Shown here: positions 1-5,298 of the stretch, piece after piece
Layout of the letters: each line of letters begins with the position of its first letter
Position numbering within the stretch: position 1 is the stretch's first letter
Assembly (NCBI GenBank): GCA_013362835.1
Contig: JABFVJ010000086.1
Span: 1 to 9,429, forward strand
DNA: 9,429 nucleotides
Direction: 5' to 3'
Origin: Nonomuraea sp.
GTDB taxonomy: Bacteria > Actinomycetota > Actinomycetes > Streptosporangiales > Streptosporangiaceae
The notes under the pieces: generated by a model
The model's database searches: none
What the model saw: the letters and a program-made list of their open reading frames with translations, nothing else
What the model was told of the DNA's origin: nothing
Program-made: the position numbers and the translations under genes

Positions 1-70
1 GCGCCTGTTCGGTGCCGCAGCCCGCCGCCAGCGCCGAGGCCGCCGCGACGGCCAGCAATTTCCTCCACAC
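1..70 (-). CDS. Lipoprotein N-terminus, partial (cut by the left edge)
   Basis: Only the first 23 codons are visible, read leftward from a GTG at 70. They give a short basic n-region (Trp-Arg-Lys), an alanine/leucine-rich hydrophobic stretch at residues 5-16, and a lipobox-like Leu-Ala-Ala-Gly-Cys with Cys18 as the predicted lipidated residue, followed by Gly-Thr-Glu-Gln. This is a type II (lipoprotein) signal peptide, so the product should be anchored to the outer face of the cytoplasmic membrane. The mature domain lies outside the window, so its function is unknown. The start is uncertain: an in-frame GTG at 94 would add eight residues and an in-frame TTG lies at 76. I prefer 70 because it leaves a signal peptide of normal length and a G-run sits about 8 bases upstream. 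An extended Shine-Dalgarno at 109-119 is separated from this start by a hairpin (75-108). Confidence 0.6.
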   Translation of the reverse strand, partial: MWRKLLAVAAASALAAGCGTEQA

Positions 71-74
71 GCGC

Positions 75-108
75 AAAACCCCCGTGATCGTCACGTCTCG
101 GGGGTTTT
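75..108 (-). terminator. Hairpin with 10-bp perfect stem between oxidoreductase and lipoprotein genes
   Basis: The arms AAAACCCCCG (75-84) and CGGGGGTTTT (99-108) are perfect reverse complements around a 14-base loop. The loop holds a smaller inverted repeat, GTGA/TCAC, at 84-94. On the minus strand the G-run is followed by four Ts, so it can act as an intrinsic terminator about 45 bases after the oxidoreductase stop. It lies immediately upstream of, or overlaps, the possible lipoprotein starts, so it could instead control translation or be a protein-binding site. The inverted repeat is seen directly; its role is inferred. Confidence 0.5.
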
Positions 109-119
109 GATCACCTCCT
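109..119 (-). promoter_or_regulatory. Extended Shine-Dalgarno (AGGAGGTGATC) upstream of the lipoprotein gene
   Basis: On the minus strand the 11 bases AGGAGGTGATC match, without a break, the complement of the conserved 3' end of bacterial 16S rRNA (GATCACCTCCT). This is much longer than a typical actinobacterial site. No start codon lies at the usual distance: the first in-frame GTG (94) is 19 bases away, and the preferred GTG (70) lies beyond the 75-108 hairpin. It also lies 35 bases after the oxidoreductase stop, so it can only serve the lipoprotein. Confidence 0.5.
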
Positions 120-154
120 GCCCATCACCGGCACCGGTCACACACCCGGCCTGG

Positions 155-1099
155 TCAGGGCAGCAATACCAGCTTCCCGACCGTACGGCGGCCGGCCAGG
201 TCGGCCAGCGCGCGGGACGCCTGCGCCAGCGGGTACGCGCCGCCCGCGAGCGGCCTGAGCCGCCCCGACGCGGTGAGCCGCAGCAGCTCGGCCATGGCGG
301 GCCCGCCCAGGCCCCGCTCGGCCAGCAGCGGTCGCAGCCAGAACCCGGACACGCTGAGGTTGCCCGCCGTGAGCCGCCCAGGATCGACCGGCCCGGCGGC
401 CTCGCCCGACGACGACCCGTACGTCACCAGCCGCCCGAACATGGCCAGCGTGCCCAGCGCCGCGTCGAACACCGGACCGCCCACGGCGTCGAGCACGACG
501 TCGACCGGCCGGTTGCCGTTGGCCTCGATCACCCGCTCGACGTAGCCGTCGGCCGCGCCGTCGACGGCGGCGTCCGCGCCGAGGTCGAGGGCGAGCGAGC
601 GCTTGTCGTCGGTGGAGGCGGTGGCGATCACCCGCCCGGCGCCGAACACCTTGGCGAGCTGCACGGCGAGGCTGCCCACGCCGCCCGCGCCGGAGTGCAC
701 GACCACGCTCTCCCCCTCCCTGAGCCCGGCGGACGAGCGCAGCAGGTGCCAGGCGGTGAGCCCCTGCACCAGCAGCGCCAGCGCCTCGCCCGGCCCCAGC
801 GCGCCGGGCACGACCACGAGGTCGCCCTCGTCCAGCACGGCCCTGGAGGCGTATCCGTTGGCGGTGAACCCCATCACCCGCCGCCCCGCCGGGTCGCGCC
901 CGATGACCTCGTTGCCCGGGATGTGCGGCAGGGCGTCGGGGGCCGAGTAGTGGCCGGAGACCTGGCGTACGTCGGCGAAGTTCATCCCCGCGGCCTCGAC
1001 GTCGATCATCACCTGGCCCGGCCCCACGACCGGGTCGGGCACCTCGACCTCTTCGAGCACCTCGGGCCCGCCGAAACGGGCAAACTGGATGGCACGCAT
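155..1099 (-). CDS. Zinc-independent MDR-family NAD(P)H:quinone oxidoreductase
   Basis: A protein of 314 residues, normal for quinone oxidoreductase/zeta-crystallin members of the medium-chain dehydrogenase/reductase superfamily. The N-terminal GroES-like half carries the Gly-Met-Asn-Phe-Ala-Asp segment (about 38-43) typical of quinone reductases. The Rossmann half has the nucleotide-binding HSGAGGVGSLAVQLAK motif at about 135-150 and ends with the usual Gly-Lys-Leu-Val-Leu segment. The Cys/His zinc ligands of alcohol dehydrogenases are absent, so one-electron or hydride transfer from NADPH to a quinone or enone is expected; the real substrate cannot be read. I start at the ATG at 1099 (MRAIQF), which has GGGGGG four bases upstream. 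The longer frame, from ATG 1111, would put that site inside the gene. The gene follows the hydrolase gene on the same strand by 59 bases with no hairpin between them, so co-transcription is possible. Confidence 0.88.
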   Translation of the reverse strand: MRAIQFARFGGPEVLEEVEVPDPVVGPGQVMIDVEAAGMNFADVRQVSGHYSAPDALPHIPGNEVIGRDPAGRRVMGFTANGYASRAVLDEGDLVVVPGALGPGEALALLVQGLTAWHLLRSSAGLREGESVVVHSGAGGVGSLAVQLAKVFGAGRVIATASTDDKRSLALDLGADAAVDGAADGYVERVIEANGNRPVDVVLDAVGGPVFDAALGTLAMFGRLVTYGSSSGEAAGPVDPGRLTAGNLSVSGFWLRPLLAERGLGGPAMAELLRLTASGRLRPLAGGAYPLAQASRALADLAGRRTVGKLVLLP

Positions 1100-1158
1100 G
1101 AATCCCCCCATCAGCGCGATCCCGCACCCAGCGTAACCTCAGCCCTTCTCCGGCCCCT

Positions 1159-2031
1159 TCACAGGTGCTCCCGCAGGAAGCCGGCGGTCGCGTCGACGGC
1201 CTGCGACACGTACGGCTCGCGGTCGTAGAGGTCGACGTGCTGCTTGGCGTCCACCCAGACGAGCTTCTTCGGCTGGTCGAGCCGCTTGAACACCTCCTCG
1301 GCCCCCTCGGGCGAGCAGAACCTGTCGACCACCCCGTGCACGATCAGCGCGGGCTTGGGCGACAGGAAGTCGGCGCCCATCATGTTGTCCACCGTGACCA
1401 GCTCGCGCACGCTGGCCCGCGTCACCTCGTTCCGCCAGTACGCCGACGCGCCGCGCTCGCTCCCGTAGTAGGCGTACGGCTCGTCGCCCGGCATCGCGGC
1501 CTCGCCGCTCTCGGCCACGGCGGGCACGTACGCGACCGGCCCGCCCAGGTCCTGCCGCTCCAGCACGCCGGCGAACCCGGCCAGCACCGCCTGGTAGTCC
1601 ATCCCCGACCGCATCGCGTACGGGTTGTTGTACGCCCCGGCGATTCCCACAAATATCCGGACCCGAGGCTCAAAAGCAGCAAATTTCAGGGCATATCCTG
1701 CCCCTAGGCAGATCCCGACCGCCCCGATCCTGTCCCCGTCGACCTCCGGCCGCGACCGCAGCAGCGACACCGCCGCCCGCAGGTCGTGCAGCTTGCCCTG
1801 CGGATCCTCCTGCCCGCGCGGCTCGCCGCCGGACTCGCCCCAGTTGCGGTGGTCGAAGGCCAGGGTCACGTACCCGCGCTCGGCCAGCCGGGCCGCGTAC
1901 AGGCCGGTGACCTGGTCGCGCACCCCGGTGAACGGCCCGGTGAGCACCAGCCCGGGAAAGGGCCCGTCACCCTCGGGGACCCGCAGGTCACCGACCAGAA
2001 CGACACCGTCGACACCGAATTCAACCCTCAT
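1159..2031 (-). CDS. Alpha/beta hydrolase with cysteine nucleophile (dienelactone hydrolase-like elbow)
   Basis: A protein of 290 residues from the ATG at 2031. It has the alpha/beta-hydrolase layout: an oxyanion segment Leu-Thr-Gly-Pro-Phe at about 29-33, a Phe-Asp-His-Arg strand near 60, a nucleophile elbow Gly-Ile-Cys-Leu-Gly at about 106-110, and a candidate acid (Asp236 in HGVVDRF) and base (His265 in KQHVDLY). The nucleophile is Cys108, not Ser, as in dienelactone hydrolases, which suggests lactone, ester or similar hydrolysis; the substrate cannot be predicted. No signal peptide is present, so it is cytoplasmic. An in-frame GTG at 2037 would add two residues. Neither start has a Shine-Dalgarno, so the mRNA may be leaderless. 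The start overlaps a palindrome (2032-2045). Codons in positions 1642-1707 are AT-ending and unlike the rest of the gene. Confidence 0.85.
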   Translation of the reverse strand: MRVEFGVDGVVLVGDLRVPEGDGPFPGLVLTGPFTGVRDQVTGLYAARLAERGYVTLAFDHRNWGESGGEPRGQEDPQGKLHDLRAAVSLLRSRPEVDGDRIGAVGICLGAGYALKFAAFEPRVRIFVGIAGAYNNPYAMRSGMDYQAVLAGFAGVLERQDLGGPVAYVPAVAESGEAAMPGDEPYAYYGSERGASAYWRNEVTRASVRELVTVDNMMGADFLSPKPALIVHGVVDRFCSPEGAEEVFKRLDQPKKLVWVDAKQHVDLYDREPYVSQAVDATAGFLREHL

Positions 2032-2045
2032 GCACACAAGTGTGC
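2032..2045. promoter_or_regulatory. Palindrome GCACAC-AA-GTGTGC at the hydrolase start
   Basis: A perfect 6-2-6 inverted repeat abuts the hydrolase ATG and contains the alternative GTG. It resembles the short dyads bound by dimeric repressors such as TetR or GntR types, but no regulator gene lies beside it. It follows directly after the hairpin that ends the upstream gene, leaving almost no room for a conventional promoter and ribosome site. An operator over a leaderless start is one explanation; chance is another. Confidence 0.35.
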
Positions 2046-2074
2046 GCCAGGCCCGCGCGAAGCGGGCCCGGCGC
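2044..2074 (-). terminator. GC-rich hairpin terminator after the FAD oxidoreductase gene
   Basis: A 7-bp stem (GGCCCGC at 2050-2056 with GCGGGCC at 2062-2068; loop GCGAA) is extended, after one A/C mismatch, by 5 bp (GCGCC 2044-2048 with GGCGC 2070-2074). It starts 11 bases past the stop codon at 2086. There is no T-run after it, as is common for actinobacterial intrinsic terminators. It separates the FAD gene from the hydrolase gene. Confidence 0.65.
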
Positions 2075-2085
2075 CCCTCGCGGGA

Positions 2086-3480
2086 TCAGGAGTCGAACCC
2101 GAGGCCCATCTTGTCGAGCGTGCGCAGCCACAGGTTGCGCCTGCCCTCATGCTGGTCGGCCTGCGCGATCGACCACCGGGTGAACTGGATCACCCCCGAC
2201 CGGACCGGCTCTGGCGGGAACGGGATCGGCTTCTCCTTGACCATCCGCAGCTCGGTGCGCTCGGTGGGCTCGCCGGACAGCAGGTCCAGCATCACGTTCG
2301 CGCCGAACCTGGTCGCGCCGACGCCCATGCCCGTGTAGCCGACGGCGTAGGACAGCCGGCCGCCGTGCGCGGTGCCGTAGAAGGCGCTGAACCGGCTGCA
2401 GGTGTCGATCACGCCGCCCCACCTGTGCGTGAACCGCAGGTCGGACAGCTGGGGGAAGGTGTCGTAGAAGTGCTCCGCGAGCTTGACGAAGGTCTCGTCG
2501 CGCTGCTCGTACTCCGGCTTGACGAGGCCGCCGTTGTAGTAGACGGCGTCGTAGCCGCCCCACAGGATGCGGTTGTCGTCGGTGAGCCGGTAGTAGTGGA
2601 ACTGGTTTCCGGCGTCGCCGACGCCCTGCCGGTTGTGCCAGCCCACCTCGGCGAGCTGGTCGCCGCTCAGCGGCTCGGTCATCAGGGCGTAGTCGTACAC
2701 CGGGACGACGAAGTGCTTGAGCCTGCGCAGCAGGGGCGGGAACACCCCTGTGCCGAGCGCCACCTTCCGGCCCGTGACCGAGCCGTACGGGGTGCGCAGC
2801 GTGATCGAGGCGCCGTCGTCGCGCAGCGAGCGCACCGGACTGCGCTCGAAGACCCGTACGCCGAGCCGCAGGCACGCCTCCCGCAACCCCCAGGCCAGCC
2901 GCGCCGGGTCGAGCATGGCGCAGCCGCTGCGTTCCCAGAGGCCGCCCAGGTAGGTCGGCGAGTTGACCTCGGCCCGCACCTGCCGCTCGTCCAGCGGCAC
3001 GTAGTCGAGCCCCAGCTCGGAGATCAGGTCCAGATGTTCGCTCAGCGAGTCGAGCTGCCACGGCTCGGTGGCCACGTGCAGCTCGCCGGTGCGCTCGAAG
3101 GAGCAGTCGATGCCGTGGCGCTCCAGCGTGCGCTCGATCTCGTCGAGGTTGTCCACGCCCATGCGTTCGAGCCGGCCGACGTCCTCCGGCCAGCGTTCCA
3201 GGCCGTTGGCCAGGCCATGGGTGAGGGTCGCCATGCAGAACCCGCCGTTGCGGCCGGTGGCCGCCCAGCCGATCCTGCGCCCTTCGAGCAGGACCACGTC
3301 CAGTGAAGGGTCTCGTTCCTTGGCCATCAGGGCCGTCCACAGCCCCGAGAAGCCGCCGCCGACGACGACCAGGTCGGCGTCGGTGTTTCCGATGAGCCGC
3401 GCGCGCGGCTCGGGTCTGGCCGGGCTGTCCAGCCAGTACGGCTTGCGCTCCGCGTCAGCCAGCGCCTTCAGCGGATCCAC
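2086..3480 (-). CDS. DAO-family FAD-dependent oxidoreductase (gamma-glutamylputrescine oxidase-like)
   Basis: A flavoenzyme of about 464 residues. A Rossmann FAD motif GGGFSG lies about 40 residues in, followed some 20 residues later by the Glu that holds the ribose (Leu-Leu-Glu-Gly) and the Ala-Thr-Gly-Arg-Asn-Gly-Gly loop typical of glycine/D-amino-acid oxidase (DAO) proteins. The C-terminal FAD loop GYTGMGVGATR is near residue 381. There is no secretion signal. Within the DAO family it resembles PuuB-type enzymes, which oxidise gamma-glutamylputrescine or related amines to an aldehyde with release of ammonia and hydrogen peroxide. Its place beside a polyamine importer and an aminoaldehyde dehydrogenase supports an amine substrate; the exact one is not proven. 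I start at GTG 3480 because AGGGA lies 10 bases upstream. GTG 3489 (three more residues) has the purine run almost touching it. It is separated from potC by a 167-base spacer with a hairpin, so it may have its own promoter. Confidence 0.85.
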   Translation of the reverse strand: MDPLKALADAERKPYWLDSPARPEPRARLIGNTDADLVVVGGGFSGLWTALMAKERDPSLDVVLLEGRRIGWAATGRNGGFCMATLTHGLANGLERWPEDVGRLERMGVDNLDEIERTLERHGIDCSFERTGELHVATEPWQLDSLSEHLDLISELGLDYVPLDERQVRAEVNSPTYLGGLWERSGCAMLDPARLAWGLREACLRLGVRVFERSPVRSLRDDGASITLRTPYGSVTGRKVALGTGVFPPLLRRLKHFVVPVYDYALMTEPLSGDQLAEVGWHNRQGVGDAGNQFHYYRLTDDNRILWGGYDAVYYNGGLVKPEYEQRDETFVKLAEHFYDTFPQLSDLRFTHRWGGVIDTCSRFSAFYGTAHGGRLSYAVGYTGMGVGATRFGANVMLDLLSGEPTERTELRMVKEKPIPFPPEPVRSGVIQFTRWSIAQADQHEGRRNLWLRTLDKMGLGFDS

Positions 3481-3505
3481 AAATCCCACTTCCCTACGAA
3501 AGTCT

Positions 3506-3535
3506 TAGATGTTCTTTGATGATTGCGGGATCCAA
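3506..3535 (-). promoter_or_regulatory. Possible promoter of the FAD oxidoreductase gene
   Basis: On the minus strand TTGGAT (3530-3535) and CATCTA (3506-3511) are 18 bases apart and lie just upstream of the start region, in the most AT-rich part of this spacer. Both boxes match the sigma-70/HrdB consensus only weakly. The main support is position: a strong hairpin follows potC, so a separate promoter is expected here. Confidence 0.2.
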
Positions 3536-3559
3536 AAGGGTGATGTGATCACGCGCGGG

Positions 3560-3638
3560 TTCCCCCCGCCGAAATCCGATCTCGCCTCCCTGTTCTTGGT
3601 CGGAATACACCAATCCCCCCGCACGGTCGCGGGGGGAA
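3560..3638. repeat. Three complementary arms allowing alternative pairing in the potC/oxidoreductase spacer
   Basis: TTCCCCCCGC at 3560-3569 and GCGGGGGGAA at 3629-3638 are perfect 10-base reverse complements. A third arm, TCCCCCCGC at 3614-3622, also pairs with the same right-hand arm. The 3629-3638 arm can therefore form either a tight hairpin (loop 6) or a long-range 10-bp helix. Two smaller stems also occur: TTGGT/ACCAA (3596-3600 with 3609-3613), directly abutting the main hairpin, and GCGGG/CCCGC (3555-3559 with 3565-3569). Confidence 0.5.
3614..3637 (-). terminator. Hairpin terminator at the end of the patD-potADBC operon
   Basis: A perfect 9-bp stem (TCCCCCCGC 3614-3622 with GCGGGGGGA 3629-3637) encloses the 6-base loop ACGGTC, about 20 bases after the potC stop at 3657. 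On the minus strand the stem is followed by ATTGG, not a T-run. Its position and stability argue for termination of the transport operon, with possible partial read-through to the FAD gene. Confidence 0.65.
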
Positions 3639-3656
3639 AGCCTGGTCGATCAGATC

Positions 3657-4448
3657 CTAGGCGCGGCGTCTGGCGGCCACCGCGTTGGCTATCGCGATCA
3701 GTACGCCGATGCCGAAGATCAGCGTACCCATGACGTTGACCTGCGGTGGGATGCCGGTCTTCACCGCGCCGACGATCCACAGCGGGAAGGTGACGGTCGA
3801 GCCGTTGACGAAGCTCGTCACCACGTAGTCGTCGATCGACAGCGCGAAGGAGAGCATCGCGCCCGCCAGCACGCCGGGCAGGATCGCGGGCAGGGTGACC
3901 TGCCTGAAGGTGCCCCACGCGGTCGCGCCGAGGTCCTTGGCGGCCTCCTCCAGCGACGGGTCGAGCGTGATGATCCGCGCCCGCACCGTGACCACGACGA
4001 AGGAGAGCGAGAACAGCACGTGCGCGATGATGATCGTGTTGGCGTCGCGCGGCACGTTCCCCGAGACGAACAACGACAGCAGCGAGGCGCCCATGACCAG
4101 CTCCGGCGTGGAGATGGCGGCGAAGACCAGGAAGTTCGTCGCGCCGAGTCCGCGGAAGCGGTGGCGTCCGACGGCGAGGCCCAGCATGGTGCCGATGACG
4201 ACCGTGATCGCCGTGCTGACCAGCGCGATCACGATCGAGTTGCGCAGCGCGGTGGTCAGGTCGGAGATCTCGAAGAGCTCGCCGTACCACTTGAGCGTGA
4301 AGCCCTGCCAGCTCGTGTTCGACTTGCTCTTCTTGTCGTTGAAGCCGAACAGGATCATGACGGCGATCGGCGACGACAGCCACAGGATGATCAGCCACGT
4401 GTAGACGTGCAGCAGCCGGTCGCCGAGCCGTCCCCTTACGCCCCTCAT
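3657..4448 (-). CDS. potC: Spermidine/putrescine-type ABC transporter permease (PotC-like)
   Basis: An integral membrane protein of 263 residues with six predicted transmembrane segments, at about 14-36, 71-93, 106-128, 138-156, 188-210 and 235-257. The cytoplasmic EAA loop of importer permeases (Glu-Glu-Ala-Ala-Lys-Asp-Leu-Gly-Ala, from about 167 to 192, ending Leu-Pro-Ala-Ile-Leu-Pro-Gly) docks onto the ATPase. The Ser-Ile-Asp-Asp-Tyr segment after it is typical of PotC/PotI permeases. With PotB it should form the membrane channel. Its ATG overlaps the PotB stop codon in an ATGA, implying translational coupling. It is the last gene of the operon and is followed by a hairpin. Substrate is inferred from family and from the neighbouring aminoaldehyde dehydrogenase; other polyamine-like cations remain possible. 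Confidence 0.9.
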   Translation of the reverse strand: MRGVRGRLGDRLLHVYTWLIILWLSSPIAVMILFGFNDKKSKSNTSWQGFTLKWYGELFEISDLTTALRNSIVIALVSTAITVVIGTMLGLAVGRHRFRGLGATNFLVFAAISTPELVMGASLLSLFVSGNVPRDANTIIIAHVLFSLSFVVVTVRARIITLDPSLEEAAKDLGATAWGTFRQVTLPAILPGVLAGAMLSFALSIDDYVVTSFVNGSTVTFPLWIVGAVKTGIPPQVNVMGTLIFGIGVLIAIANAVAARRRA

Positions 4449-5296
4449 CGGGCCGCCGCCTCAAGGACGTTCTCGGTGCCGAGCGCGCGGGCGTAGATGA
4501 AGATGCCCACCAGCAGGACCCCCATCAGCGTGAACGACAGCGCCGAGGCGGCCGGGTAGTTGAGGTTGGTCAGGTACTCGGTCTGGATGATGTTGCCGAT
4601 CATGGTGTTGGACGTGCCGCCGAGGATCTGCGCGTTGACCGGGTCGGCCGTCGCCGGCACGAACGTCATCAGCACCCCGGCGAAGACGCCCGGCAGCGAC
4701 AGCGGCAGCACCACCCGGCGGAAGGCTCCGGCGCGGGTGGCGTACAGGTCCTGGGCCGCCTCCACCACCCGCGGATCGACGCGCTCCAGGGCCACGTAGA
4801 TCGGCAGGATCATGAACGGCAGGAAGTTGTACGTCAGCCCGCCCACCACGGCCACGGTCGTCGCCAGCACGTGGAAGCCCTCGGGCAGCACCCCCCACCC
4901 CTTCAGCGTCCCGAACAGGATGCCGTTGTCGGAGAGCAGGAAGTTCCACGAGATCGTCCGCAGCACGAACGACACGAAGAACGGCAGCAGCAGCAGGAAC
5001 AGGTACATCGACTTGCGCCTGCCGCCCTTGAAGGCGATCCAGTACGCCACCGGGTACCCGATCACCAGCATGGCCACGGTGGCGAGCCCGCCGTACAGCA
5101 GCGAGCGCAGCAACTGCGTGCTGTACCTGCCGATGGCGTCGCTGTAGTTGGAGAAGCTGAACGTCATCGCGAAGCCGTCGATGGCGTTGCCCGTCTGCAG
5201 CGAGACCGAGGCCATCGCCACCATGGGCACGACCAGGAAGGTCGCCAGCCACAGCCAGCTCGGCAGCGCGAGCAGGTAGGGGGTGAGCCGTTTCAT
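4445..5296 (-). CDS. potB: Spermidine/putrescine-type ABC transporter permease (PotB-like)
   Basis: A permease of 283 residues, the usual size for PotB/PotH. Hydrophobic segments lie at about 10-30, 66-88, 97-117, 144-168, 200-215 and 252-270. The EAA loop is at about 178-203 (Val-Glu-Ala-Ala-Gln-Asp-Leu-Tyr-Ala through Leu-Pro-Leu-Ser-Leu-Pro-Gly), the contact for the ATPase. The following Val-Pro-Ala-Thr-Ala-Asp-Pro stretch corresponds to the conserved region after the EAA loop of PotB permeases. It pairs with PotC to form the transmembrane pore. Its ATG lies two bases after the PotD stop codon, with an AGGG overlapping that stop, and its own stop overlaps the PotC start by four bases. Both features point to tightly coupled translation. 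Confidence 0.9.
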   Translation of the reverse strand: MKRLTPYLLALPSWLWLATFLVVPMVAMASVSLQTGNAIDGFAMTFSFSNYSDAIGRYSTQLLRSLLYGGLATVAMLVIGYPVAYWIAFKGGRRKSMYLFLLLLPFFVSFVLRTISWNFLLSDNGILFGTLKGWGVLPEGFHVLATTVAVVGGLTYNFLPFMILPIYVALERVDPRVVEAAQDLYATRAGAFRRVVLPLSLPGVFAGVLMTFVPATADPVNAQILGGTSNTMIGNIIQTEYLTNLNYPAASALSFTLMGVLLVGIFIYARALGTENVLEAAAR

Positions 5297-5298
5297 CC

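Noticed and set aside
107..1228. Long open frame on the plus strand opposite the quinone oxidoreductase gene
   Set aside because: The predicted protein is a low-complexity Arg/Gly/Pro/His-rich string with no recognisable domain. It mirrors a well-conserved minus-strand gene, as expected for high-GC antisense frames.
2077..2100. T-arm-like tRNA fragment on the minus strand (GGGTTCGACTCC)
   Set aside because: The TTCGACT loop and 5-bp stem look like a tRNA T-arm, but no matching acceptor, D or anticodon arm lies upstream. The bases encode the Gly-Leu-Gly-Phe-Asp-Ser C-terminus of the oxidoreductase. With no integrase nearby, an attachment site is also unsupported.
1786..3306. Plus-strand open frame of about 500 codons opposite the hydrolase and FAD oxidoreductase genes
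   Set aside because: Same composition artefact. It spans two real minus-strand genes and the terminator between them and has no domain signal.
3555..3638. CRISPR-like or tandem repeat array in the potC/oxidoreductase spacer
   Set aside because: Only two direct copies of a 9-base G-run motif and one inverted copy exist, without regular spacers. RNA hairpins explain them better.
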